DNA from: Algoriphagus sp.
Lineage (GTDB): Bacteria; Bacteroidota; Bacteroidia; Cytophagales; Cyclobacteriaceae
Direction: 5' to 3'
NCBI GenBank assembly: GCA_030729785.1
Contig: JANQWS010000032.1
Coordinates: forward strand, 1 to 64,000
Length of the DNA: 64,000 nt
The first letter of the stretch is position 1. Every line of letters starts with the position of its first letter. The position numbers were made by a program, and so were the translations under genes. Below the pieces are notes generated by a model, which ran no database searches, had not been told where the DNA came from, and saw nothing but the letters and a program-made list of their open reading frames with translations. This document shows positions 8,786 through 17,237 of this stretch, in pieces.

Positions 8786-9832
8786 TTAGTGGTTTAGAAG
8801 TTTGATGCCAAATGTGATCGGATTCAAAGAAGGCCCTTTTCCTTCTTGGAAAAGTTCGTTCAAATCGTAGGTACTGAAAAAGGTAATGTTCTTGCCGACG
8901 CCCACCTCTCCACGGAATCCATACCGGAGGTTTTCCAAATAAAGTCCGGTATTGATTTTTTCTGTTCGATCCATTGCGCGTCCAGATTCTTCGTAAACAA
9001 ATTTGGATCTCCCTCCGAGACGGTAGCCGATGTAAGGTCCTGCTGCCACAGTGAGGCCCTTTTCCTTGTTTTTTCCTAAATTGACTTCCAAAAGTGTCAT
9101 GGCAGTTAGGTAAGATGCGGAAAGCTTGCTCTTTACTCCTGTGACATCTGTACGCTCTACAAAGGAGATTTCGTTTGGACCTCGGACGGCTTGAAAATCT
9201 CGATTTTCAAACTTGAAATTGTACCATTGAAATCCCAATCCAAAATTCCATCTTAGCCCATCGCTTAGGCGCTGAGAACCTACCCAGTTCAATCCCACAT
9301 TCCAGCTCCCCCATCCTTTGGAGGCATAAGGCTGATCAGAGGTTGGAAAACTCCCATCTTTTAGGAAACTATTGATCCCCAGGTCAACCGAGAAATCACT
9401 TGTATAGCGTGAACCTCTTTCTTTTTTTGGGTTTGTCTCAAATTTCACCTTCGTGTCCTGTCCCGATTCATCGACGTAGACGCGCATTCTACCAACGCGA
9501 ACTTCTGTTTCAGCGCCATTTTCAAGCACTCGAACCACTTCTTTGATGGAGCCGTCCTTTTTATGAAGTTCTACTAGGGTCACCTCGCCGGTAGCCTTGT
9601 TCTCTTGGACACCGAGCTCAGCAATGATTTGGTTGATATTCATCCCCTTGAGTTTCTCAAAATCGGGTAGGGATTCGACGAGGATGACAATTCTTCCTGC
9701 CTTACCAAACTCGATGACTACGGAGTCTTTTAAGGTAGGGATGAATGTTTTCAGGGTTGTTTCAGGATTGGTCTTGGCCTGAGCCAGAAAGGTACATCCT
9801 AAAAAAGCGAGTAGAAACACTATTTTTTTCAT
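8786..9832 (-). CDS. Secreted protein with probable outer-membrane barrel domain
   Basis: A 348-aa protein with a signal peptide (MKKIVFLLAFLGCTFLAQA). Residues 30-140 form a soluble region rich in charged strand-like repeats (VVIEFGKAGRIVILV...EVRVGRMRVYVDESG). The rest (about 150-348) alternates aromatic and polar residues in the manner of a small beta-barrel (GLGFQWYNFKFENRDF, GPYIGYRLGG, LRYGFRGEVGVGKNITFFSTYDLNELF) and ends in a hydrophobic strand with LLNH. It sits 10 bp from the GIN gene and 34 bp from the anti-sigma gene, all on one strand. The function is unknown; it is likely an envelope component under the ECF sigma factor. Confidence 0.72.
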   Translation of the reverse strand: MKKIVFLLAFLGCTFLAQAKTNPETTLKTFIPTLKDSVVIEFGKAGRIVILVESLPDFEKLKGMNINQIIAELGVQENKATGEVTLVELHKKDGSIKEVVRVLENGAETEVRVGRMRVYVDESGQDTKVKFETNPKKERGSRYTSDFSVDLGINSFLKDGSFPTSDQPYASKGWGSWNVGLNWVGSQRLSDGLRWNFGLGFQWYNFKFENRDFQAVRGPNEISFVERTDVTGVKSKLSASYLTAMTLLEVNLGKNKEKGLTVAAGPYIGYRLGGRSKFVYEESGRAMDRTEKINTGLYLENLRYGFRGEVGVGKNITFFSTYDLNELFQEGKGPSLNPITFGIKLLNH

Positions 9833-9865
9833 GGATTCTGCTGTTTGTATTTACTTGGTTTAGTT

Positions 9866-10648
9866 TTATTGTTTTTCGGTTGAAGCCGCTCTTCTGCTTG
9901 TTAGAGAAGAAAAGAACCGCTCTTTTTTTTCTTGGATTTCTACAAATCCCACGTCCAGTTTATCGAGAAGCCCTTCCACCTGACCGACCGTTTTTCCTAG
10001 TTCGGTGATCAAGTTTTTGTTAGCAGGTTCTTCTTTCTTCAATCCATCAGAGAAAATTCGAATTCGGTATCCATCTATCTCTTCTGCATCTGCCAAGCTG
10101 GCTTGGGAGCTAGTTACTGTGGTGCTGGTTCTAGTAGGTTCTGAACTAACCCAAATCTTGGAATCGGTTACGGTATTACCTGTTACTTCTACCGCCTCTT
10201 GCGGACTAGGGAAAGTAATGGCCTCAGCCACCATAGATTCCAAATTGGCCTTCGGGGAATTTTCCTGAGGGAGGATTGATTTTTGGGCGAGAGTACTTTT
10301 GCTTGGAGTACTTGTTTCGGCTAGGGCTACCGGTTTTTGATCTACCATGGATACCACCGTTTCGACTTCTGGAGTAGATTCCGGTCCAGGAGTACTAGTT
10401 GTTACCTCTTCACTAGTAGCAATGGGGCTTTCCTTTTTTGATTGGGGGACTTGGGACCAGATCAGGTACCCAAAACCTAGTAGCAAAGGTATTGCTGCGG
10501 CTATTGCCCACCAGTAATTTTCCTTGGGATGCTTCCCTCCATCCAAATGCGCTTCCAGCTTATCCCAGGCTGCTGGGCGAGGGGACTCCTGATGATTTTC
10601 GAGTTTTTCTCTAAAAACCCGATCCAATACTTCGTCTGATTTAGCCAT
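9866..10648 (-). CDS. Putative anti-sigma factor (single-pass membrane protein)
   Basis: A 260-aa protein starting at the ATG complementary to 10646-10648 (MAKSDEVLDRVFREKL). The start overlaps the sigma gene stop by 8 bp, which indicates translational coupling. A frame extension back to 10699 exists but would run deep into the sigma gene. The cytoplasmic N-terminus (1-45) has the F-x2-KL...P-x2-W-x-L pattern often seen next to Bacteroidota ECF genes. One membrane helix (about 47-65, WWAIAAAIPLLLGFGYLIW) is followed by a long Ser/Thr/Pro-rich periplasmic part (70-190) and a C-terminal helical segment. There is no zinc-binding HxxxCxxC motif, so the anti-sigma role rests on position and topology. 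Confidence 0.65.
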   Translation of the reverse strand: MAKSDEVLDRVFREKLENHQESPRPAAWDKLEAHLDGGKHPKENYWWAIAAAIPLLLGFGYLIWSQVPQSKKESPIATSEEVTTSTPGPESTPEVETVVSMVDQKPVALAETSTPSKSTLAQKSILPQENSPKANLESMVAEAITFPSPQEAVEVTGNTVTDSKIWVSSEPTRTSTTVTSSQASLADAEEIDGYRIRIFSDGLKKEEPANKNLITELGKTVGQVEGLLDKLDVGFVEIQEKKERFFSSLTSRRAASTEKQ

Positions 10649-11213
10649 GCGTAATTTTGGTTGTGAGTTGGAGACTCGTAATTTTTTCTTTAAGCACACT
10701 TCGTGCGCGGTTCAGTTGCGATTTGGAGGTACTTTCTGTGATACCAAGTAATTCTCCGATTTCTTGATGCGAATACCCTTCGATCGCAAATAGATTGAAA
10801 ACTGTTCGGTAGCCTAGAGGTAAACTTTGCACCAACTCCATCAGTTCTGCAACTTCCAACTGAGTTAAGTCTTCGGCAGCAGGCTCTTTTACGTGTAGGG
10901 TATCCTCTAAAGGAATTGTCAGGGTAAGAGAGCGGTTGCTTCGAATGGCCATCAATGCTTGTGTGACTACAATGCGCTTCATCCATCCCTCAAAACTCCC
11001 TGTTCCTTGAAATTGAGAAAGCTTTTCAAAGATTTTCATAAAGCTTTGGATCATTACGTCCTCTGCTTGCTCCTGATCCTTGAGGTACCTCAGGCAGATC
11101 GCCATAAATCTCCGGGAGTAAGTCTCGTAGAGCTGTTGCTGGGCTTTCCGCTTCCCGGCGAGACAGCCCAAAATCAGTTCTTCCTCAGTGGAGAATTGGG
11201 TGGATAAATGCAT
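10641..11213 (-). CDS. ECF-type RNA polymerase sigma factor
   Basis: A 190-aa sigma-70 family protein of the extracytoplasmic-function group. Region 2 spans about residues 10-85 (YLKDQEQAEDVMIQSFMKIFEKL and then FEGWMKRIVVTQALM) and recognises the -10 element. Region 4 spans 130-180 (LPLGYRTVFNLFAIEGYSHQEIGELLGI), with the helix-turn-helix that binds -35. It lacks regions 1 and 3, as expected. Its overlap with the anti-sigma gene and the secreted proteins downstream suggest an envelope-stress regulon. A degenerate -7 (TACCTTTT) lies upstream on this strand near 11228-11235. Confidence 0.92.
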   Translation of the reverse strand: MHLSTQFSTEEELILGCLAGKRKAQQQLYETYSRRFMAICLRYLKDQEQAEDVMIQSFMKIFEKLSQFQGTGSFEGWMKRIVVTQALMAIRSNRSLTLTIPLEDTLHVKEPAAEDLTQLEVAELMELVQSLPLGYRTVFNLFAIEGYSHQEIGELLGITESTSKSQLNRARSVLKEKITSLQLTTKITHG

Positions 11214-11337
11214 TTGGTTTAACTTTCAAAAAGGTAGATGCCCTAGTAAGGCAAATGGTTGCACGAGTAGGAAAAGAATTTGAATTAAACGACCACTACC
11301 CTTCAATATAGTGAAAAAAGGCCATTTTTAAAGAAAT

Positions 11338-11625
11338 TTAGAGTGAAAAAATAAAAAACAGAAGGGCAACAGCAAGGATAAGAATCATCAGTTGGGACTT
11401 TTCTTTGTACTCGGTAACTATTTTTTTCTTTCGGAGAACAAGTACCGCTAATCCCAGTCCAAAAAATTGCAAGAAAATACTCGTTCCATTGAGAGGTCCC
11501 ATTGGAGCGTCTAGTAAATGAAGTTTGGTGTTGAGTAAAGAAGCTGTACCGAGTAAAATACCCGTTATACCAAAAAGGAAAGATCGTTGAAGTAATACGG
11601 ATTCGGGTAGCGAGGACCAATTCAT
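11338..11625 (-). CDS. Small three-helix membrane protein, unknown function
   Basis: A 95-aa protein with three hydrophobic stretches (about 13-33, 48-64, 78-95) and a basic loop (RKKKIVTEYKEKSQ) between the second and third. It has no recognisable family. A strong promoter (11643-11671) and a leader of about 10 nt support it as a real gene. It lies between the sigma operon and the PolX gene on the same strand but with gaps of more than 70 bp. Confidence 0.65.
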   Translation of the reverse strand: MNWSSLPESVLLQRSFLFGITGILLGTASLLNTKLHLLDAPMGPLNGTSIFLQFFGLGLAVLVLRKKKIVTEYKEKSQLMILILAVALLFFIFSL

Positions 11626-11642
11626 AGTGAAGGATTAGCTAA

Positions 11643-11671
11643 CAAAGGTAAATAAAGAAGGCAAAGCACAA
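11643..11671 (-). promoter_or_regulatory. Promoter for the 95-aa membrane protein
   Basis: On the minus strand: TTG (complement of 11669-11671), 18 bp, then TACCTTTG (complement of 11643-11650). This is a near-perfect Bacteroidota promoter, and predicted transcription starts about 10 nt before the ATG at 11625. Confidence 0.65.
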
Positions 11672-11698
11672 TTACCTCTCGTGTATTCCTAGTATTTC

Positions 11699-13399
11699 TT
11701 AAATTTTTGCTTTTCTAGTTTCGAAATAGGAAGCGATTTCATTTCCAGAAAGTGCATTGAGGGTCATTTCTTTCGTTAATCCACCCTTTCGGCCGATAAG
11801 TACTCCATACTGCATGTCGGCATAGCCATCCATTTCGTGGGCATCGGGGTTGATAGCAAGTTGCACACCTTGTTCCATTGCATAGCGAATCCATCGCCAA
11901 TCCAGATCCAATCTCCAGGGATTGGCATTGATTTCGATGACCACCTGCTTTATAGCACAAGCATCGATGATGGCCTTGTGGTCAATGGGGTAGCCTTCCC
12001 TACGGAGCAATAGCCTTCCCGTAGGGTGGCCTAAAATTGTGGTGTAGGGATTGTGGATGGCGGTAAGTAAGCGGTCTGTAGCACGCTTGAGATCCATACT
12101 CAGAACCGAATGTACAGAGGAGACAATAAAATCAAAGTTACGGAGCACCTCTGTGGGGTAGTCTAGGTTTCCGTCTGGGAGTATGTCGGATTCGATGCCT
12201 TTAAAGATGCGAAAGGGAGCTAATTCTTGATTGAGTGCATCAATTTCTGCATGTTGCTTGACCACCTTTTCAATTTCCAAGCCCCCTGCATAGCTTGCCG
12301 TGCGGCTGTGGTCTGAAATCCCGAGATATTCGTAACCCAAAGCTTTGCAATGTTCGGCCATCTGCCGCAAGCTGTGTTTTCCGTCGCTGTAGGTGGAGTG
12401 GTTGTGTAAAATACCCTTCAGGTCCTTGTTTTTAATCAATTCTGGAAGTGTGCCTGCTTTGGCAAGCGCTACCTCGCCCATGCCTTCACGCATTTCTCGA
12501 GGGATAAATTGCAGTTGATGTTGTTGAAAAAATTCATCCTCACTTTCAAATTTTGATTTCCGAATCAATTCTCCGACGGTTTCCTCCTCGTTGACCCAAG
12601 TACCGAGATGGGCTTTGGAGGCTACAAAAAGTAGTTCTTTTGCAGCGAGATTTTCTGGACTGCAAAAGTGAACAAGAAGCTGGAGTTCGGGTTCTTCCAA
12701 GGTTCCTCTCCAGGTCATGGGACCAGAAATTACCTTGTTCCAGGAGATACCTGGAAGTTGGGATAAACTGGATTTTACAGCTAGGATGTCGGTAGCTGCT
12801 AGTAAGAATTCTCCTTCGGAAATAATTTCAAGGCGTCGTGCAAAATCTCCAACGATACGTACTTGGGTGCTAGAAAGTAGTTGTTGGAGTTGATTTGCTA
12901 AAGATTCAATCGTTGCTTCGATGTCAGCAAATAACCATTTTCCGGCATTAGAGGCTTTGAATAGGAGGTTTTGAAGGATAGTTTCTTGGGTTTTTTCGCC
13001 GAAACCCTTTGTCTGAGCGATTTGTCCACTTTGACAGGCTTCCATCAATTCGTGTGTGGAGGTAATGTCTAGTTCTCGCCAGATTACACGAACTTTCTTA
13101 GGTCCCAAGCCTTTCACCTGAAGAATTTCCATCACACCGGCAGGGGTCTGCCCAATCAGGGCATCCAAGGAGGGAAATGACCCCGTTTCTTTGAGCGATA
13201 GAATGGCTTCTAGAATGCTTTTTCCGATCCCTGGGATAGCTGCCAGGTCTTGGGAGCTCATGCCCATCAGGTCTTGATCCACCCGTTCCAACGCATTCAA
13301 TCCTCCTTGATAACTCCTGATTTTGAATGGATTTTCATCGTGAAGTTCAAGCAGCTGAATACACAGTTTGAGTCGGTTTAATAGCGTCTTGTGATCCAA
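11699..13399 (-). CDS. PolX-like protein with PHP domain (polymerase site degenerate)
   Basis: A 566-aa protein with the domain order of bacterial family X DNA polymerases: helix-hairpin-helix repeats (50-140; DLAAIPGIGKSIL, ILQVKGLGPKKV, GFGEKT), a pol beta-like nucleotidyltransferase domain (about 150-315) and a C-terminal PHP phosphoesterase (328-560). The PHP metal ligands look intact (HNHSTYSDG at 332-340, then GISDHSRTA, ESDIL, SSVHS, GHPTGR, NPDAH). In the polymerase domain the usual GS...GDxD motif is replaced (GDFARR 184-189, SEGEFLLAA 194-202) and the third Asp position reads ELQ (238-240). It is therefore probably a PHP nuclease or phosphatase without polymerase activity. Length is typical of PolX. 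Confidence 0.88.
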   Translation of the reverse strand: MDHKTLLNRLKLCIQLLELHDENPFKIRSYQGGLNALERVDQDLMGMSSQDLAAIPGIGKSILEAILSLKETGSFPSLDALIGQTPAGVMEILQVKGLGPKKVRVIWRELDITSTHELMEACQSGQIAQTKGFGEKTQETILQNLLFKASNAGKWLFADIEATIESLANQLQQLLSSTQVRIVGDFARRLEIISEGEFLLAATDILAVKSSLSQLPGISWNKVISGPMTWRGTLEEPELQLLVHFCSPENLAAKELLFVASKAHLGTWVNEEETVGELIRKSKFESEDEFFQQHQLQFIPREMREGMGEVALAKAGTLPELIKNKDLKGILHNHSTYSDGKHSLRQMAEHCKALGYEYLGISDHSRTASYAGGLEIEKVVKQHAEIDALNQELAPFRIFKGIESDILPDGNLDYPTEVLRNFDFIVSSVHSVLSMDLKRATDRLLTAIHNPYTTILGHPTGRLLLRREGYPIDHKAIIDACAIKQVVIEINANPWRLDLDWRWIRYAMEQGVQLAINPDAHEMDGYADMQYGVLIGRKGGLTKEMTLNALSGNEIASYFETRKAKI

Positions 13400-13538
13400 A
13401 ATTTAAATTTTAGGTGGGTTTTAACACAAATGTGTTCAAATATAGTTTCATTTTAAACGCTTGGGAACTAACTTCCGTAGAATCGTGAAGGGAATTTATT
13501 AAGTAATCCTGGAGAAATTCAACTTAATCTTGTTTGCT

Positions 13539-13937
13539 ATGATGTATTGGATAGTAAAAACAGAGCCCAATGCGTATTCTTGGATGGATTTGGAAAATGA
13601 AGGGGAAGTTGTTTGGGATGGGGTACGCAATTTTCAAGCAAGGAATTTTCTAAAGCAAATGCAGGTAGGGGATCAAGTCTACTTCTATCATTCAGGTGCT
13701 GAAAAGGCCCTAGTTGGACTTGCTGAAGTGAGAAAGGAAGCTTTTCCTGATGGTCAAGATGGGGCTTGGGTGGCGGTGGTTCTCGCTCCCAGTTACAGGT
13801 TGGCTTCCCCCGTTACGCTGAGGCAGATTCAGGAAGATCCTCGTTTAAGGGAAATTTCCTTGGTGAAGCAATCCCGCCTTTCGGTTCATTCGTTAGACAA
13901 AGAAGCCTTTCTACTCATTTCTAAATTGGCATTATGA
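13539..13937 (+). CDS. EVE domain protein
   Basis: A 132-aa protein that is a single EVE domain (PUA-like fold). The opening YWIVKTEPNAYSWMDL, the central VWDGVRNFQARNFLKQMQVGDQVYFYHSG and the later LVGLAEV are the family hallmarks. EVE domains bind modified bases in DNA or RNA, so a nucleic-acid-binding role in the cytosol is likely. I chose ATG 13539 (MMYWIV; 13542 is equally possible) over 13530, because family members begin right at YWIVK. Its stop overlaps the next start as ATGA (13934-13937). Confidence 0.9.
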   Translation: MMYWIVKTEPNAYSWMDLENEGEVVWDGVRNFQARNFLKQMQVGDQVYFYHSGAEKALVGLAEVRKEAFPDGQDGAWVAVVLAPSYRLASPVTLRQIQEDPRLREISLVKQSRLSVHSLDKEAFLLISKLAL

Positions 13938-15547
13938 AACGCCTTCTAGTCCTTGTTTTTTTAATTTCGAGTACTCCATTTGCCTGGGGACAGCTTCAAT
14001 TTGGGGAGCGATTGGAAATTCCTGCAAAAGGCTATGAGCCTGCTTTTGAACTTATGCGCGTGCCTACTGGAATGCTTGCTTTTCGTTCTTTTCAACCAAG
14101 GAGTTTAGTGGCAGATCGGGTGTTGGAATATTTTACAGTAGACTCTCTATTGAATGCCTCTGAACTAGCCCAATTTAAAATTAGGAATGGTTTTGACTTG
14201 ATTGGGTACGACGGATCGGAAGAATTAACTTATTTTTTATTTGCAAAGGGGACCACTGCTGCCGCTGAGAAATATATTTTAAAGTTAGATCTCCGGACCC
14301 GAGAGGGCCTAGAATTTCCTGCATCTAATTTAGTACCGATGGACTTAATTGAATTTTTGGTGCAAGAGGACCGTGCGCTGTTCTTGGGGTATGCAGATGC
14401 GCGACCGGTGCTTCAAGTAGTGTCTTTAGTGGACAAGAGTGTATTTACTGTCCAAGGTATTTACGGAAACGATACCCAGGTGCTGCAGCTAATAAAGCTT
14501 CCACAAGAGGAAGCTATGGAAGTAGTTTTAAAGAGGAAAGGGCCTTTTAAAACGTGGGATACTAGTTTACTTACGTTTGATCTTGAAGGAAATCTACTTC
14601 AGGAAGTGAAGTTGGATGACCTCGCTAAAGAAGATAAAGACTTGATGGATGGGCTCTTGCTCAATCAGGAGGGGTATCAAACCTTGATAGGAGCATTTGG
14701 TAAGGAGGTTCGGAATAGTTATGAGGGCATGGCTGTGACAATAATAAACCCTTTTGGAGAAACTGAGACCAAGAGCTACACCCTAGAAGATTTCTCAAAT
14801 TTTTATGCCTATCTCCCAGAGAAGCGTCGCGAAAAACAGGAAGCATATTTAACAGGTCAACGCGAAAAAGGGAAAATCCCCACCTTAAGAAATACCTATG
14901 CAGTTCGTAAGGTATGGGAGCTCGAAGACAGCTATGTGATCTATTTCGATCAATTTTCAGTCACAAGTACACGGGGTCCAGGAAGAGTTCCACCTCCACA
15001 AGGTTCGAGTTACCGCTACGATCGGGGCGTACGAATGGGGTATAATCCTGTTTTCATGGATTCCTACAATGGAATTTATGGGTCAATGCCGATGTACACC
15101 CTAATTACAGAGTACACCTATCGATCTGCACATTTCATTTCTTTAGCCAAATCCGGAGAGGTTCTTTGGGACAATGCGGTGAGCTACCAGGATTTGAATA
15201 CTACCTTTCCCGAACCCTTTGGAGAATTCTCAGTACAGGGAGAGGAGGTATTTCACTTGTATTTGGAAAACGATCAGATCAAACTAAATTATTTAAAGGG
15301 GGCTGAAACGGTTGTCACCAATCAATCCTTTTTTTTAGAACTTGATCCAAGCCAAGGGAAAATAAATTACACCGATTTGGGCACCCTTCGCTTGTTGCAT
15401 TGGTATGGTCCCTATTACCTATTAGCTGGACTTCAAAAAGTAAGCCGGAAAGACGATAACGGCCAAGACTTGCTCAGTGAGGTGTTTTTTATCCAGAAAA
15501 TTTTGGTTGATGGGGATTTGTATGTTCCAAATGAAGTAGCTGACTAG
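13934..15547 (+). CDS. Secreted protein of unknown function
   Basis: A 537-aa protein with a signal peptide (residues 1-19, MKRLLVLVFLISSTPFAWG|Q). The rest is strand-rich with no membrane helix and no domain I recognise. A Pro/Gly-rich linker (TSTRGPGRVPPPQGSSYRYDRG) occurs near residues 346-367. The overall rhythm (LLTFDLEGNLLQEVKL, LISLAKSGEVLWDNAV) suggests a beta-propeller or sandwich. It overlaps the EVE gene by 4 bp (ATGA) and so is co-translated with it, although an EVE/secreted-protein pair has no obvious shared job. pyrR follows 32 bp later. Confidence 0.75.
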   Translation: MKRLLVLVFLISSTPFAWGQLQFGERLEIPAKGYEPAFELMRVPTGMLAFRSFQPRSLVADRVLEYFTVDSLLNASELAQFKIRNGFDLIGYDGSEELTYFLFAKGTTAAAEKYILKLDLRTREGLEFPASNLVPMDLIEFLVQEDRALFLGYADARPVLQVVSLVDKSVFTVQGIYGNDTQVLQLIKLPQEEAMEVVLKRKGPFKTWDTSLLTFDLEGNLLQEVKLDDLAKEDKDLMDGLLLNQEGYQTLIGAFGKEVRNSYEGMAVTIINPFGETETKSYTLEDFSNFYAYLPEKRREKQEAYLTGQREKGKIPTLRNTYAVRKVWELEDSYVIYFDQFSVTSTRGPGRVPPPQGSSYRYDRGVRMGYNPVFMDSYNGIYGSMPMYTLITEYTYRSAHFISLAKSGEVLWDNAVSYQDLNTTFPEPFGEFSVQGEEVFHLYLENDQIKLNYLKGAETVVTNQSFFLELDPSQGKINYTDLGTLRLLHWYGPYYLLAGLQKVSRKDDNGQDLLSEVFFIQKILVDGDLYVPNEVAD

Positions 15548-15579
15548 TTTATTTTCTATATTTACCGCAAATTTAACCC

Positions 15580-16131
15580 ATGCAAAAACGGCTCGTCCTC
15601 GATCAACAGCAGATTGAAATCACTTTGAAGCGGTTCTGCTACCAACTCATTGAAAATCATGACGATTTCGAGAACACGGTATTTTTGGGTTTGCAACCTA
15701 GAGGAACCCTGTTGCTGGACAAAATAGTCGCAGTCTTGAAGGAAATTTCTGGGATTGAGGTTCCTAGTGGCTACTTGGATGCCACCTTTCATAGAGATGA
15801 TTTTCGACGTAGGGATTTTCCATTAAAGGCCAACGAAACAAAAATCGATTTTTTGGTAGAAGGTAAAAAGGTGGTGCTCATTGATGATGTACTTTACAAG
15901 GGAAGGTCTGTTCGTGCAGCCATGGATGCAATGATTGCCTTTGGTAGACCTCAAAAGGTAGAATTGATGGTATTGGTAGATCGAAGACTCACTAGAGATT
16001 ATCCGATCTTGCCCGATTACTATGGTATAAAAGTAAATACACTGGATAGCCAGTATGTAGTGGTAGAGTGGGTGGCTCAGGGAAATCCTGCAGATGCCAT
16101 CTGGATTACAGAGAAAGTAACTAGCAAATAA
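15580..16131 (+). CDS. pyrR: Phosphoribosyltransferase, PyrR-like
   Basis: A 183-aa type I phosphoribosyltransferase. The PRPP loop is VVLIDDVLYKGRSVRAAMDA (about 104-123), almost identical to PyrR; YLDATFHRDDFRRRDFP and RRLTRDYPILPDYYG are also PyrR-like. PyrR is a uracil phosphoribosyltransferase and, in Gram-positives, an RNA-binding attenuator of pyr operons. The following pyrB gene overlaps its stop by one base (TAATG at 16128-16132), which supports a pyrimidine role. No anti-terminator leader is apparent in the 32-bp gap upstream. Confidence 0.92.
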   Translation: MQKRLVLDQQQIEITLKRFCYQLIENHDDFENTVFLGLQPRGTLLLDKIVAVLKEISGIEVPSGYLDATFHRDDFRRRDFPLKANETKIDFLVEGKKVVLIDDVLYKGRSVRAAMDAMIAFGRPQKVELMVLVDRRLTRDYPILPDYYGIKVNTLDSQYVVVEWVAQGNPADAIWITEKVTSK

Positions 16132-17057
16132 TGTCTCAACTCAGCACCAGGCACCTTTTAGGGATCAAAGAACTCAGCGAAGCGGACATCCGACTTGTAC
16201 TGGATACAGCAGTCAATTTTAAGGAAATCATCAATCGCCCCATCAAGAAGGTACCTTCTTTGAGAGATATCACGATTGCCAATATTTTCTTCGAAAACTC
16301 TACCAGAACTCGCCTTTCTTTTGAGTTGGCCGAAAAGAGATTGAGTGCCGATGTGGTTAATTTTTCTTCTTCCAACAGTTCGGTTAAAAAAGGAGAAACC
16401 CTGGTGGATACGGTCAATAACATTTTGGCCATGAAGGTGGATATGGTAGTCATGCGTCATGCGAGCCCTGGAGCACCTCATTTTCTATCTAAAAATGTGC
16501 CTGCCAATGTGGTCAATGCTGGAGACGGAACGCATGAGCATCCAACCCAAGCGCTGTTAGATGCCTTTTCCATGCAGGAAAAGTTGGGGGATTTGACTGG
16601 AAAAAAAATAGCAATCATCGGCGACATTCTCCACTCAAGAGTGGCGCTATCCAATATTTTTTGTTTGCAAAAACTGGGGGCGGAGGTACGCGTCTGTGGG
16701 CCTGTCACCTTGATTCCAAAATACATCGAAAGCTTAGGGGTGAAGGTGGAGCTGGACCTTCATAAAATTTTGGACTGGTGTGATGTGGCCAATGTCCTTC
16801 GGATACAGTTGGAGCGCCAGCAAATCAAGTATTTTCCAAGCCTTCGCGAGTACTCCTTGTACTATGGGATCAACAAGAAGATGTTGGATGGGCTAAACAA
16901 AGAAATTGTAATCATGCACCCAGGACCGATCAACAGGGGGGTGGAATTGAGCTCGGATGCAGCTGATTCTGCACATTCGATTATCTTGGATCAGGTAGAA
17001 AATGGGGTTGCCGTCCGCATGGCAGTCTTGTATTTGTTGGCTGGTTCTAAGGGATGA
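16131..17057 (+). CDS. pyrB: Aspartate carbamoyltransferase catalytic subunit
   Basis: A 308-aa enzyme that joins carbamoyl phosphate and aspartate in the second step of pyrimidine synthesis, in the cytosol. Carbamoyl-phosphate motif STRTRLSF is at about residues 56-63. HPTQALLDAF (about 134-143) and the aspartate-binding HPGPINRGVEL (about 262-272) are intact. Length is that of a typical catalytic chain, and no pyrI follows. It is coupled to pyrR by a one-base overlap. An inverted repeat TGACCAAA/TTTGGTCA lies just after the gene at 17067-17096. Confidence 0.96.
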   Translation: MSQLSTRHLLGIKELSEADIRLVLDTAVNFKEIINRPIKKVPSLRDITIANIFFENSTRTRLSFELAEKRLSADVVNFSSSNSSVKKGETLVDTVNNILAMKVDMVVMRHASPGAPHFLSKNVPANVVNAGDGTHEHPTQALLDAFSMQEKLGDLTGKKIAIIGDILHSRVALSNIFCLQKLGAEVRVCGPVTLIPKYIESLGVKVELDLHKILDWCDVANVLRIQLERQQIKYFPSLREYSLYYGINKKMLDGLNKEIVIMHPGPINRGVELSSDAADSAHSIILDQVENGVAVRMAVLYLLAGSKG

Positions 17058-17066
17058 ATTACAAGC

Positions 17067-17096
17067 TGACCAAAAAGACATTTTTTGGTTTGGTCA
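17067..17096 (+). terminator. Possible weak terminator or hairpin after pyrB
   Basis: TGACCAAA (17067-17074) and TTTGGTCA (17089-17096) form an 8-bp stem 10 bp after the pyrB stop. The run that follows is A-rich, not T-rich, so it is not a classic intrinsic terminator; it may protect the mRNA end. Confidence 0.3.
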
Positions 17097-17237
17097 AAAA
17101 TAAATGATTCAGAACCAGTAAGTAGCATTGGGGAATTTGATTTTTGACCCAATCGCGCTGCCCAAGCAGTGATAAGCTCAAAACCAAACGTATAGTGGAT
17201 TGAAAATAACGTTTAGACTCATTGTAACTACTCCGAA

